In this document: positions 33,042 to 43,137 of the stretch, one piece after another
How positions within the stretch are numbered: the stretch's first letter is position 1
How the letters are laid out: every line of letters begins with the position of its first letter
Source: Aestuariivivens marinum
GTDB taxonomy: Bacteria; Bacteroidota; Bacteroidia; Flavobacteriales; Flavobacteriaceae
Direction: 5' to 3'
NCBI RefSeq assembly: GCF_022662175.1
Contig: NZ_JAKMCR010000002.1
Location: 248,001-312,000, forward strand
DNA length: 64,000 nt
Position numbers and translations under genes: made by a program
Notes under the pieces: generated by a model
Database searches by the model: none
Told to the model about the DNA's origin: nothing
What the model saw: the letters and a program-made list of their open reading frames with translations, nothing else

Positions 33042-34253
33042 ATGCGACTACACAGAAATTTATGCTTTGCCATTATAGATGGTTTAACCTTAATCTTTAA
33101 CGAAAGTAAATATGCCGATAAAGTTATTGAGCAATTGCTAAAACGTGACAAACGTTGGGGTGCCCGAGATCGTGCATTTGTTGCCGAAACAACTTATGAT
33201 ATAGTTCGCTGGAAACGTTTATATGCTGAAATCGCTGAAGTAAAGGAGCCTTTTGATCGTGATAACCTCTGGCGTTTGTTTGCTGTTTGGGCAACGCTAA
33301 AAGGCATTAAATTGCCCGATTGGAAATATTTTGAAAATACACCAACCCGAAAAATAAAAGGACGTTTTGATGAGCTTTCTAAAATTAGGAAGATTAGGGA
33401 ATCTATCCCTGATTGGCTAGATGAACTGGGTCAAAAAGAATTGGGTAACACCATTTGGACTAGAGAAATTGCTGCACTTAACGAACAGGCCCATGTTATT
33501 TTAAGGACAAACACCCTAAAAACGACCAAAGAAAAATTACAAGCAGAACTATTTGACTTAGGTTTTGAAACTGAATTTCTGAAAGGCTACCCTCAAGCTT
33601 TAAAACTGAAGGAACGCTCCAATGTGTTTTCAACCCAAGCATTTAAAAATGGTTTGTTCGAAGTACAGGATGCCTCGTCTCAATTGGTTTCAGAATTTTT
33701 AAATGTAAAACCTGGTATGCGCGTGGTCGATACCTGTGCCGGTGCCGGAGGCAAAACCTTACACATTGCCTCTTTAATGGAAAACAAAGGGCAGATTATC
33801 GCCATGGATATCTATGCCAACAAACTATATGAGTTAAAGCGTAGGGCCAAACGCAATGGTGCTCATAATATAGAGACACGCCATATCGACTCTACAAAAA
33901 CCATTAAAAAGCTTTATGACAAAGCCGATCGTGTGCTTATTGACGCCCCTTGTTCTGGGTTAGGCGTACTAAGAAGAAACCCAGATGCGAAATGGAAATT
34001 AGAACCTAAATTTTTAGACAAAATTAAAACTACCCAACTAGAGATTTTACAGCAATTCTCCAAAATGGTGAAGTCTGGAGGACAATTGGTTTATGCTACT
34101 TGTTCTGTGTTACCTTCTGAAAACCAAGAACAAGTGGATAAATTTTTAACATCTGAGTCTGGAAAAGATTTTATATTTGTTAAGGATAACAAGGTCTTAG
34201 CACACCTATCGGGATTCGACGGATTTTACATGGCGCTTTTACAACGAAAATAA
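33042..34253 (+). CDS. rsmB: RsmB/NOP2-family rRNA (cytosine-C5) methyltransferase
   Basis: 403 aa. An N-terminal NusB-like helical part (KYADKVIEQLLKRDKRWGAR, DRAFVAETTYDIVRWKRLYAE) precedes the SAM-dependent domain with DTCAGAGGKTLHIAS (motif I), DAPCSGLGVLRRNPDAKW (motif IV) and YATCSVLPSENQEQ (motif VI, catalytic Cys). It methylates cytosine in 16S rRNA by homology; the exact position is not certain. The endonuclease gene begins 6 bp after its stop, implying cotranscription. Confidence 0.92.
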   Translation: MRLHRNLCFAIIDGLTLIFNESKYADKVIEQLLKRDKRWGARDRAFVAETTYDIVRWKRLYAEIAEVKEPFDRDNLWRLFAVWATLKGIKLPDWKYFENTPTRKIKGRFDELSKIRKIRESIPDWLDELGQKELGNTIWTREIAALNEQAHVILRTNTLKTTKEKLQAELFDLGFETEFLKGYPQALKLKERSNVFSTQAFKNGLFEVQDASSQLVSEFLNVKPGMRVVDTCAGAGGKTLHIASLMENKGQIIAMDIYANKLYELKRRAKRNGAHNIETRHIDSTKTIKKLYDKADRVLIDAPCSGLGVLRRNPDAKWKLEPKFLDKIKTTQLEILQQFSKMVKSGGQLVYATCSVLPSENQEQVDKFLTSESGKDFIFVKDNKVLAHLSGFDGFYMALLQRK

Positions 34254-34259
34254 TTGTTT

Positions 34260-35321
34260 ATGAAGCATCTTTACTTTTTATTTTTATTCATTTCAATTAC
34301 CTGCTTCGGGCAACTCGAGCCTCCTGCAGAATTACAGGATTATTATTCTGGTATAGATTTTTCGGAAACTGGGCTAACATTAAAAACAAGCTTAAGTAAT
34401 TTAACCATAAATAAGCACACTAATATATTATCCTATGGTTGGGATGCCATACAAGCTACCGACCAAAACCCAAGTAATGCTTCCAACGTTTTATTAATTT
34501 ATGGATGGGAAGATGGTTCTGACTCAGATTGTACAAACGATTTAGAAAGAAACATAAACTTAAATGGGGGTTCAAATTGTGACTATAACAGAGAACATAT
34601 CTATGCTAAATCTAAAGCCACTCCAGCTATGGACAATACTGGTCCCGGTGCTGATGGTCACCACATAAGAGCTTCAGATGTTCAGCGTAATGGCGAAAGG
34701 GACAATTTACCTTTTGCAGATGGAACAGGGAATTCAGGTAAAGTAAATAGCAATACAAACTGGTACCCTGGTGATAATTGGAAAGGTGATGTTGCAAGGG
34801 TAATTATGTATATGTATATCCGATATGAAAACCAATGCCTGCCAACAAACATTGGCGTTGGAAGTAGTGCCTCTACTCCAGATGACATGATTGATTTATT
34901 TTTAGAATGGAATGCCGAAGACCCTGTATCTTCTTATGAAGATAATAGAAACGCCTACCATGTGAGTGAAAACACTTATGCACAAGGCAATAGAAATCCT
35001 TTTATAGACAACCCGTACTTAGCTACTTTAATTTGGGGTGGTCCTGTGGCAGAGAACAGATGGAGTTCACTTGGAGTTACGGATAAATCAATAGTAAATA
35101 TTAGAATGCATCCTAACCCCACAACCCATAACTTAGTTTATTTTACAACTACCGAAAAACTAGAAGTAGTTGTTTATAATTTACTAGGTAAAAAAATCAT
35201 GACACATACCATAAATAACTCTAAGAATTTTATAGACATTTCTATATTAAGCAAGGGCGTTTATTTAGTAAAACTAAATTCTAATGAAGTGTCCATAACA
35301 AAGAAGCTAATAATACAATAA
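34260..35321 (+). CDS. Secreted endonuclease I with T9SS sorting domain
   Basis: The ATG at 34260 gives the signal peptide MKHLYFLFLFISITCFGQ. The endonuclease I (His-Me finger) domain follows, with CDYNREHIYAKSKATPA, the catalytic GADGHHIRASDVQRNGERDN and WYPGDNWKGDVAR. The last 80 residues (NIRMHPNPTTHNLVYF, VVYNLLGKKIMTH, LSKGVYLVKLNSNEVSITKK) form a type A Por sorting signal, so it is exported across the outer membrane by the type IX system. Likely degrades extracellular DNA for phosphate and nucleosides. Confidence 0.94.
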   Translation: MKHLYFLFLFISITCFGQLEPPAELQDYYSGIDFSETGLTLKTSLSNLTINKHTNILSYGWDAIQATDQNPSNASNVLLIYGWEDGSDSDCTNDLERNINLNGGSNCDYNREHIYAKSKATPAMDNTGPGADGHHIRASDVQRNGERDNLPFADGTGNSGKVNSNTNWYPGDNWKGDVARVIMYMYIRYENQCLPTNIGVGSSASTPDDMIDLFLEWNAEDPVSSYEDNRNAYHVSENTYAQGNRNPFIDNPYLATLIWGGPVAENRWSSLGVTDKSIVNIRMHPNPTTHNLVYFTTTEKLEVVVYNLLGKKIMTHTINNSKNFIDISILSKGVYLVKLNSNEVSITKKLIIQ

Positions 35322-35345
35322 CACACTATCAATAAAACAAAATAA

Positions 35346-35373
35346 AAAGACCAACATTAATCTGTTGGTCTTT
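35346..35373. terminator. Intrinsic terminator after endonuclease gene
   Basis: AAAGACCAACA pairs with TGTTGGTCTTT around a 6-nt loop, then T-rich sequence. It lies between the endonuclease stop and the kinase ATG at 35388. Confidence 0.85.
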
Positions 35374-35387
35374 CTTATTTTTAGACT

Positions 35388-36245
35388 ATGGTTAACAATT
35401 TCAAAATATTCATCTCGAGTATTATAAACGATACTATCACAAAACTAACTCCTGTTGGAGGAGGAGATATTTCAAAAACTTATAAAATTGAATCTTCTAG
35501 GCATTCTTACTTTTTAAAACTAAACAACAAAAATGCTTTTCAGATGTTTAAAACTGAAGCAAATGGATTGGAATTAATAAGCAATACAAAAGCCATAAAA
35601 GCACCAAAAGTTTATAATTATGGTACTTTTGAAAATACTGCTTACTTACTTTTAGAATACATTGAAAAGAAAACCCCTGCTCCGATAGATTTTGAAAACT
35701 TAGGGTTACACCTTACCAAATTACATCAATGTACTGCAAATAATTTTGGATTTGACAAGGATAATTTTATTGGAAACTTACCCCAAAGCAATAATAAACA
35801 TAGATCATGGACTGAATTTTACGCAATTGAACGTTTGTCACCCCAAATTGAATTGGCTAAACAAAACTATTTGCTTTCCGCTAACGAATGTCCTACCAAC
35901 GATCGCATTATCCAAACCTTAGAACCATTATTTAACAACATAAAACCATCACTGTTACATGGCGATTTATGGAGTGGTAACTATTTAATATCTAGAGATG
36001 GAATTCCATATCTCATCGACCCTGCAATTTATTACGGCCATTCAGAGGTCGATATTGCCATGAGTAAACTCTTTGGTGGTTTTGATAATAAATTCTATGA
36101 ATCCTATTTTAATTGTATACCCCAAGACGCATACACATCAATCCGTATTAAAATTTATCAGTTATATTATCTTTTGGTCCATCTTAATTTGTTTGGAAGT
36201 TCCTATTACCAATCGGTGATTTCTATTTTAAAAAATTACTTTTAG
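35388..36245 (+). CDS. Fructosamine-3-kinase-like protein
   Basis: 285 aa with the aminoglycoside-phosphotransferase/protein-kinase-like fold. LTPVGGGDISKTYKIESSRH and YFLKLNN hold the nucleotide loop and Lys. The catalytic loop is LLHGDLWSGNYLI and the metal loop is YLIDPAIYYGHSEVDIAMSK. The HGDLWSGN and IDPA-YYG-H-E-D-A motifs identify the fructosamine/ketosamine kinase family, which phosphorylates glycated amines for repair. Monocistronic between terminator and purL. Confidence 0.92.
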   Translation: MVNNFKIFISSIINDTITKLTPVGGGDISKTYKIESSRHSYFLKLNNKNAFQMFKTEANGLELISNTKAIKAPKVYNYGTFENTAYLLLEYIEKKTPAPIDFENLGLHLTKLHQCTANNFGFDKDNFIGNLPQSNNKHRSWTEFYAIERLSPQIELAKQNYLLSANECPTNDRIIQTLEPLFNNIKPSLLHGDLWSGNYLISRDGIPYLIDPAIYYGHSEVDIAMSKLFGGFDNKFYESYFNCIPQDAYTSIRIKIYQLYYLLVHLNLFGSSYYQSVISILKNYF

Positions 36246-36437
36246 ATTTTATTGATTAGAGATTATAGTGTTATAAAAGCTTTTCTTTAAGTTGTAACCA
36301 AAGACTACCATCTGAATTGTTAAAACCACTGTTAAAAAGCTTGTTCAAAAACTACTTAAAAATCAAAAATCCTTAATCAACAATCTAAAATAAAAACGTA
36401 TTTTTGCATTTTCAAAACGCAACATAATACATCTATA

Positions 36438-39400
36438 ATGATTCATTTCTTTGGAAACACAGATAGCAAAGTTTTTGCTGTTCAAACCACAAAAGAATTA
36501 TCACCTGAAACTATATCAAAATTAACATGGTTATTTGGCAACCAACCTAAAATAGAACAAGCATCCTTAGATGCTTTTTTTGTTGGTCCGCGTGCAGCCA
36601 TGATTACCCCATGGAGCACCAATGCAGTGGAAATAACCCAAAATATGGGCATTACAGATATTATCCGCATTGAGAAATTTAAGGCTGTGGCTGAAAATTT
36701 CAAAGATTACGATCCTATGATTTCTGAGAAATTCAAAGGGTTAAACCAAGATTCATTTACTATAAACATTACACCAGAGCCTATACTTAACATTGAAGAT
36801 ATAGCAGCTTATAACGAACAGGAAGGCTTGGCTTTAAGTAATGAAGAAATTGAATATCTAGAAGGTGTTGCAAAAAAAATTGGTAGACCATTGACAGATT
36901 CTGAAGTATTTGGTTTTTCACAAGTAAACAGCGAGCACTGCCGTCATAAAATTTTTAATGGCACATTCATAATTGATGGTGAAGAAAAACCAAAGTCGCT
37001 TTTTAAACTGATAAAAAAAACATCGGAAATCCATCCAAACGATATCGTTTCTGCATATAAAGATAATGTAGCCTTTATTAAAGGCCCTAAAGTAGAGCAA
37101 TTTGCACCAAAGCGTGCTGATATTCCCGACTACTATGCAACACAAGAATTTGAATCGGTTATCTCATTAAAGGCCGAAACCCATAATTTCCCTACTACAG
37201 TAGAACCCTTTAATGGTGCTGCTACTGGATCTGGAGGTGAAATCCGAGATCGATTGGCAGGTGGTAAAGGCTCTATTCCTTTAGCTGGAACCGCAGTTTA
37301 CATGACATCCTATTCACGGTTGGAAGCAAATCGCCCTTGGGAACAAGCCTTTAATGAACGTGACTGGTTATATCAAACCCCAATGGATATTCTAATAAAA
37401 GCCTCTAACGGTGCATCCGATTTTGGAAACAAATTTGGTCAACCTCTTATTTGTGGTTCTGTATTGACCTTTGAGCATGAGGAAAACTTAATTGCAGAGG
37501 CTGTTGAAAATATTGAGGATTTGATAAACTCAGCCACAAAACCTAGAAAGTTAGGTTTTGATAAAGTCATAATGCTCGCAGGTGGTATTGGCTATGGTAA
37601 AAAAGACCAAGCATTAAAGGACACACCAAAAACAGGAGATAAAATTGTAATTCTAGGTGGTGAAAACTATCGCATTGGTATGGGTGGTGCCGCGGTATCA
37701 TCAGCCGATACCGGTGAGTTCTCCTCTGGGATAGAATTAAATGCTGTACAGCGCTCTAATCCAGAAATGCAAAAACGTGCTTCCAACGCTGTGCGTGGTA
37801 TGGTAGAAAGTGAAGAGAATTTTATTGTTTCTATTCATGACCATGGTGCGGGAGGTCACTTAAACTGTTTATCTGAACTGGTAGAGGATACTGGTGGAAT
37901 AATAGATCTAGATGCCTTACCTATTGGTGACCCAACCCTATCGAGTAAAGAAATTATTGGTAACGAATCGCAAGAACGTATGGGATTGGTTATTGCCAAA
38001 AAGCACTTGGAAACACTTCATAAAATAGCAGATCGTGAGCGTTCGCCCATGTATACTGTAGGTGATGTAACTGGAGATAATCGGTTTACGTTCCAATCTA
38101 AAACCAATGGTAATACGCCTATGGATCTAGCTTTAGAAGATATGTTTGGCAGCTCGCCTAAAACAATAATGATTGATAAAACGGTGAAACAAAACTACCA
38201 AGATGTTAACTATACTACGGATAAATTCCACGATTATCTCGAACAATTATTACAACTGGAAGCCGTAGCCTGTAAAGACTGGTTAACCAATAAAGTAGAC
38301 CGCTGTGTGGGGGGAAAGGTTGCCAAACAACAATGTGCCGGACCATTACAACTGCCTTTAAACAACCTAGGCGTTATGGCCTTGGATTTTAAAGGAAAGG
38401 AAGGGATTGCAACCTCCATTGGTCACTCCCCTATCTCTGGGCTCATCGACCCTATTGCTGGTAGTAGAAATTCCATTGCCGAAGCCTTAACCAACATTAT
38501 ATGGGCGCCTTTAAAAGAAGGCTTAAAAAATGTGTCCTTATCTGCCAATTGGATGTGGCCTTGTAAAAATGAAGGTGAAGATGCCCGTTTGTATGAAGCT
38601 GTAAAAGCTGTTTCAGAATTTGCTATCGACCTAGGCATTAATGTTCCTACCGGTAAAGATTCGTTATCCATGAAACAAAAATACCCTAATGAAGATGTTA
38701 TTGCCCCTGGTACGGTTATTATTTCTGCTGCAGCAAATTGTAATGATATCAACAAAGTAGTTGAACCTGTATATAAGAAAAATGCAGGTCCTATATACTA
38801 TATAAATATCTCACAAGATAGCTTTAAATTAGGTGGTAGTTCATTCGCTCAAATACTAAACAAAATTGGCATTGAAACCCCTACCGTAAAAGATGCCAAC
38901 TATGTTAAAACAGTTTTCAATACCATTCAACAATTAATTGTTGATGAACAAATAATTGCAGGACATGATATTGCTTCAGGTGGATTAATTACAACCTTAC
39001 TAGAACTATGCTTTGCAGACAATAATTTAGGAGCTGAATTAGACCTGTCTTTATTAAATGAAAAGGATTCCTTTAAATTATTATTTAGTGAAAATACAGG
39101 TATTGTTATACAAACAAAAGATGATTCTATTGAAAAGGTATTATCTGAAGCAGATATAGAGTTTTTCAATATTGGAAAAGTTACTAACAATGATGTATTG
39201 AGTATTATTAATGGAACCGATATATTTACATTAACCGTTTCAAGACTTCGAGATATTTGGTACAAAACCTCCTATTTGTTAGATAAAAAGCAAACCGCTA
39301 ATGGCTTGGCCGAAGAGCGATTCAATAATTATAAAAACCAACCCCTACAATATACTTTTCCAAAACATTTCACCGGTAAACTACCTAGTTTATCAAATCT

Positions 39401-40160
39401 ATCGAAGTCGAGACCTAAAGCCGCTATCCTTCGTGAAAAAGGTAGTAACAGTGAACGCGAAATGGCAAATGCCATGTATCTAGCCGGTTTCGAAGTGAAA
39501 GACGTACACATGACCGACTTGATTTCTGGTCGCGAAACTTTAGAAGATATCCAATTTTTAGGAGCTGTTGGCGGATTTAGTAACTCAGATGTTTTAGGCT
39601 CTGCCAAAGGTTGGGCAGGTGCTATAAAATACAACGATAAGGCCAATGAAGTGATTAAAAACTTTTTTAAACGTAAAGACACCTTATCTGTTGGTATATG
39701 TAATGGTGCTCAATTGTGGATGGAGTTGGAGCTGGTAAATCCTGAACATAAAATACACGGTAAATTAACCTATAACAATTCCCATAAGCACGAAAGCGCA
39801 TTTACCTCAGTTATAATTCAAGAGAACAATTCGATAATGCTATCATCATTAGTTGGTTGTAGGTTGGGTGTATGGATTTCACATGGTGAAGGAAAATACA
39901 ATTTGCCATATACTGAAGACCAATATAATATTTGTGCAAAGTATGCCTATGAAGGTTATCCACACAACCCAAATGGTTCCGACTTCAATACCGCTATGAT
40001 GTGTGATAAAACTGGACGTCATTTAGTAACCATGCCACATATAGAACGTTCTACGTTCCAGTGGAACTGGGCACACTATCCTGAAGGTCGAAAAGACGAA
40101 GTGTCTCCTTGGTTAGAGGCTTTTGTGAATGCTAGAAAGTGGATTGAAAGCCATAGTTAA
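36438..40160 (+). CDS. purL: Phosphoribosylformylglycinamidine synthase (large form)
   Basis: Fourth step of purine synthesis: FGAR, glutamine and ATP to FGAM. The 1240-aa single chain fuses the synthetase and glutaminase parts as in Proteobacteria. Visible parts: SEVFGFSQVNSEHCRHKIFN and LKAETHNFPTTVEPFNGAAT (substrate/metal region), DHGAGGHLNCLSELVE, VPTGKDSLSMKQ, and the C-terminal glutamine amidotransferase with nucleophile Cys in VGICNGAQLW and His/Glu in MPHIERSTFQW. TATTTTTG at 36399-36406 is a possible -7 promoter element 31 bp before the ATG. Confidence 0.97.
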   Translation: MIHFFGNTDSKVFAVQTTKELSPETISKLTWLFGNQPKIEQASLDAFFVGPRAAMITPWSTNAVEITQNMGITDIIRIEKFKAVAENFKDYDPMISEKFKGLNQDSFTINITPEPILNIEDIAAYNEQEGLALSNEEIEYLEGVAKKIGRPLTDSEVFGFSQVNSEHCRHKIFNGTFIIDGEEKPKSLFKLIKKTSEIHPNDIVSAYKDNVAFIKGPKVEQFAPKRADIPDYYATQEFESVISLKAETHNFPTTVEPFNGAATGSGGEIRDRLAGGKGSIPLAGTAVYMTSYSRLEANRPWEQAFNERDWLYQTPMDILIKASNGASDFGNKFGQPLICGSVLTFEHEENLIAEAVENIEDLINSATKPRKLGFDKVIMLAGGIGYGKKDQALKDTPKTGDKIVILGGENYRIGMGGAAVSSADTGEFSSGIELNAVQRSNPEMQKRASNAVRGMVESEENFIVSIHDHGAGGHLNCLSELVEDTGGIIDLDALPIGDPTLSSKEIIGNESQERMGLVIAKKHLETLHKIADRERSPMYTVGDVTGDNRFTFQSKTNGNTPMDLALEDMFGSSPKTIMIDKTVKQNYQDVNYTTDKFHDYLEQLLQLEAVACKDWLTNKVDRCVGGKVAKQQCAGPLQLPLNNLGVMALDFKGKEGIATSIGHSPISGLIDPIAGSRNSIAEALTNIIWAPLKEGLKNVSLSANWMWPCKNEGEDARLYEAVKAVSEFAIDLGINVPTGKDSLSMKQKYPNEDVIAPGTVIISAAANCNDINKVVEPVYKKNAGPIYYINISQDSFKLGGSSFAQILNKIGIETPTVKDANYVKTVFNTIQQLIVDEQIIAGHDIASGGLITTLLELCFADNNLGAELDLSLLNEKDSFKLLFSENTGIVIQTKDDSIEKVLSEADIEFFNIGKVTNNDVLSIINGTDIFTLTVSRLRDIWYKTSYLLDKKQTANGLAEERFNNYKNQPLQYTFPKHFTGKLPSLSNLSKSRPKAAILREKGSNSEREMANAMYLAGFEVKDVHMTDLISGRETLEDIQFLGAVGGFSNSDVLGSAKGWAGAIKYNDKANEVIKNFFKRKDTLSVGICNGAQLWMELELVNPEHKIHGKLTYNNSHKHESAFTSVIIQENNSIMLSSLVGCRLGVWISHGEGKYNLPYTEDQYNICAKYAYEGYPHNPNGSDFNTAMMCDKTGRHLVTMPHIERSTFQWNWAHYPEGRKDEVSPWLEAFVNARKWIESHS

Positions 40161-40180
40161 AACAAAATTCTGAAATACAT

Positions 40181-40216
40181 AAAAGCCTAAGTCGATTTTA
40201 TATGACTTAGGCTTTT
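40181..40216. terminator. Bidirectional terminator purL / ppdK
   Basis: AAAAGCCTAAGTC and GACTTAGGCTTTT form a perfect 13-bp stem around a 10-nt loop between the convergent stops of purL and ppdK. Confidence 0.92.
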
Positions 40217-40237
40217 CTTTAAATTAAGTAATAAATT

Positions 40238-42967
40238 CTACATTTTTGCCTTTATAGCAGCTTGTGCAGATACCAAACGTGCTATAGGTACTCTATAAGG
40301 TGAACAGCTCACGTAATCCATTCCTGTGTTATAACAGAACTCTACTGAACTTGGTTCACCTCCATGTTCGCCACAAATACCAACCTTTAAGTTTGGTTTT
40401 GCGTTTCTACCACGTTCAGTTCCCAATTTCACCAATTGTCCAACGCCTTCCTGATCTAATACTTCAAAAGGATCGACTTTTAAGATACCCTTTTCAATAT
40501 ATATAGGCAAGAACTTACCAACATCATCACGGGAATAACCAAAAGTCATCTGTGTTAAGTCATTGGTTCCAAAAGAGAAGAAATCAGCTTTTTCAGCTAT
40601 TAAATCAGCCATTAAGGCAGCTCTAGGAACTTCAATCATGGTACCTACCAAATACTCAACTGTATCATTTCGCTCCTCAAAAACGGTATCTGCAGTACCC
40701 CTAATCACTTGTTCTTGAGCCTCAAACTCCTTAACCGTTCCAATTAATGGAATCATAATCTCTGGTTTGCAAATAATGCCACGTTCCTTCAAGTTAAGTG
40801 CTGCTTCAATAATAGCTCTAGTTTGCATTTCGGTGATCTCTGGATAAGTGTTTCCTAAACGACAACCTCTATGCCCTAACATTGGGTTGAACTCCTCTAG
40901 TTCTGCCACTTTATTTTTTACCGCTTGCAAGGAAATATGCATGTCCTCTGCTAATTCTTTTTGGGTGGTCAGTTGATGTGGCACAAATTCGTGCAATGGT
41001 GGATCTAATAAACGAATGGTTACAGATAGCCCTTCCATAGCTTCGAATATGCCTTCAAAATCTGATCGTTGCATAGGCAACAGTTCCTCTAGAGCCTGTT
41101 TACGACCTTTAACAGTATCTGCCAATATCATTTCACGCATAGCTTTAATTCTATCGACTTCAAAAAACATGTGTTCCGTTCTGGTCAACCCGATACCCTG
41201 TGCACCAAAACTACGGGCCACCTGAGCATCCTTTGGGGTATCAGCATTGGTACGCACCTTCATTTTTCCATATTTATCGGTCAATTCCATAAGCTCTGCA
41301 AATTCGCCACTTAATTCAGGTTCCATAGTAGCTACCTTACCTTCAAAAATATTACCTGTAGAACCGTTTAATGAAATCCAATCACCTTCATGATACTCAT
41401 GACCATCAACAGTTAAAGTTCTGGTTTTATAGTTAATTTTTAATGCACCAGCTCCAGACACGCAACATTTACCCATACCACGAGCCACAACGGCTGCATG
41501 TGATGTCATTCCTCCACGAGCAGTTAAAATACCTTTGGCTATATTCATACCCTCCAAATCTTCTGGAGAGGTTTCAATACGCACTAGGATACTATTTTTA
41601 AATTTGGCTGCTTCGTCTGCAAAGAACACAATCTTACCTGTTGCCGCTCCTGGAGAAGCTGGCAGACCTTGAGCAATAACATGGGCTCGTTTTAATGCTG
41701 AAGGATCGAATATGGGGTGTAATAATTCATCCAATTTATTAGGCTCTACCAACAATAAAGCTTCTTTTTCGTTAATCATACCCTCTTTCAACAAATCCAT
41801 GGCAATTTTTACCATAGCTGCTCCTGTACGTTTACCATTTCTGGTCTGTAAGATCCATAATTTGCCGTCCTGAATGGTAAACTCCATATCCTGCATGTCA
41901 CGGTAATGCTTTTCTAAAATATCTTGATAACCATTAAGCTCTTCAAAAATAGAAGGCATTAGTTCTTCTAGTGAAGGATAGTTTTCCAAACGATCTTCTT
42001 CTTCAATTTTAGCCAATTCCGCCCAACGCTGGGAACCTAATTTAGTAATCTGCTGTGGCGTCCTTACACCTGCAACCACATCCTCTCCCTGGGCATTGAT
42101 TAAATACTCCCCATTGAATACGTTTTCACCAGTTCCAGCATCGCGCGTAAAACAAACTCCTGTACCAGAATTATCGCCCATATTACCATATACCATGGCT
42201 TGAACATTCACTGCAGTTCCCCAATCGGCTGGATAACCATTCATAGTTCTGTAATACACAGCTCTATCACCATTCCAACTGTTAAATACCGCAACGACAG
42301 CTCCCCAAAGCTGGTCCCAAGGGTTAGTTGGAAAGTCATGCCCTGTACGTTTTTTAACAGCTTCTTTAAAATCGTAAACTAAGTCTTTTAAATCCTGAAC
42401 CGTGAATTCAGTATCCAATTGGATGCCTCTTTTATGTTTTAGGTGTTCCATAATTTCCTCAAAAGGATCTATATCTTCTTTTGAAGCAGGTTTCATACCC
42501 AAAACCACCCCTCCATACATTTGAATAAAACGACGGTAAGAATCCCAAGCAAATTGTTCGTTATTGGTTTTATTGGCCAACCCAAGCACTACCTCATCAT
42601 TGATTCCTAAATTCAAAACCGTATCCATCATACCTGGCATGGATACACGAGCTCCTGATCGTACCGAAATTAGTAAGGGGTTATCCTTATCGCCAAAACC
42701 GGAACCCATTAAATTCTCAATATTGGCTATGGCAGCTTCAACTTCTGGTTTTATCATCTCAACAACTGCAACTTCCCCCAATTCGTTATATTCAGTACAA
42801 ACCTCGGTTGTTATAGTAAAACCCGGAGGAACTGGGATTCCAATTGAGCTCATCTCAGCTAAATTGGCACCTTTTCCTCCTAAAAGGTTTCGCATTGAAC
42901 TATTTCCATCGGCGTTCTTATTACCAAATTTGTACACTCTTGTTTTCACTTCTTCTAATATTTCCAT
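40238..42967 (-). CDS. ppdK: Pyruvate, phosphate dikinase
   Basis: Reversibly converts pyruvate, ATP and phosphate to PEP, AMP and pyrophosphate. The protein is 909 aa. The N-terminal ATP-grasp part shows LGGKGANLAEMSSIGIPVPPG and DSYRRFIQMYGGVVLG. The swivelling phosphohistidine is in GILTARGGMTSHAAVVARGM. The C-terminal PEP/pyruvate barrel has GICGEHGGEPSSVEFCYN and ends SPYRVPIARL. It lies next to the pyruvate formate-lyase operon and has an FNR-spaced palindrome 56 bp upstream, so a role in low-oxygen glycolysis using PPi is plausible. Confidence 0.97.
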   Translation of the reverse strand: MEILEEVKTRVYKFGNKNADGNSSMRNLLGGKGANLAEMSSIGIPVPPGFTITTEVCTEYNELGEVAVVEMIKPEVEAAIANIENLMGSGFGDKDNPLLISVRSGARVSMPGMMDTVLNLGINDEVVLGLANKTNNEQFAWDSYRRFIQMYGGVVLGMKPASKEDIDPFEEIMEHLKHKRGIQLDTEFTVQDLKDLVYDFKEAVKKRTGHDFPTNPWDQLWGAVVAVFNSWNGDRAVYYRTMNGYPADWGTAVNVQAMVYGNMGDNSGTGVCFTRDAGTGENVFNGEYLINAQGEDVVAGVRTPQQITKLGSQRWAELAKIEEEDRLENYPSLEELMPSIFEELNGYQDILEKHYRDMQDMEFTIQDGKLWILQTRNGKRTGAAMVKIAMDLLKEGMINEKEALLLVEPNKLDELLHPIFDPSALKRAHVIAQGLPASPGAATGKIVFFADEAAKFKNSILVRIETSPEDLEGMNIAKGILTARGGMTSHAAVVARGMGKCCVSGAGALKINYKTRTLTVDGHEYHEGDWISLNGSTGNIFEGKVATMEPELSGEFAELMELTDKYGKMKVRTNADTPKDAQVARSFGAQGIGLTRTEHMFFEVDRIKAMREMILADTVKGRKQALEELLPMQRSDFEGIFEAMEGLSVTIRLLDPPLHEFVPHQLTTQKELAEDMHISLQAVKNKVAELEEFNPMLGHRGCRLGNTYPEITEMQTRAIIEAALNLKERGIICKPEIMIPLIGTVKEFEAQEQVIRGTADTVFEERNDTVEYLVGTMIEVPRAALMADLIAEKADFFSFGTNDLTQMTFGYSRDDVGKFLPIYIEKGILKVDPFEVLDQEGVGQLVKLGTERGRNAKPNLKVGICGEHGGEPSSVEFCYNTGMDYVSCSPYRVPIARLVSAQAAIKAKM

Positions 42968-43022
42968 GATTAATAATTTTTAAAAACATGTGTAAAAGTA
43001 GCCCCAAAAAAGTAGTTTTTTA

Positions 43023-43036
43023 ATGATAAAAATCAT
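43023..43036. promoter_or_regulatory. FNR/CRP-family-like palindrome upstream of ppdK
   Basis: ATGAT-AAAA-ATCAT, matching the FNR box (TTGAT-N4-ATCAA) except for the outermost base pair. It ends 56 bp before the ppdK start. A second site with the same N4 spacer and the same AAAA centre precedes pflB. No regulator gene is in the window. Inference from motif only. Confidence 0.45.
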
Positions 43037-43070
43037 AGAATGAATAATTTATATATTCCCTGATTTGCAT

Positions 43071-43105
43071 AAAAAACCATCTTCACATGATAATGAAGAT
43101 GGTTT
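43071..43105 (-). terminator. Terminator of the pflBA-OFA operon
   Basis: AAACCATCTTCA pairs with TGAAGATGGTTT around an 8-nt loop, with T6 on the minus-strand side. It lies after the OFA transporter stop and before ppdK. Confidence 0.88.
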
Positions 43106-43137
43106 AAAAAAATATGAAAAAATTGATTTATACAGCT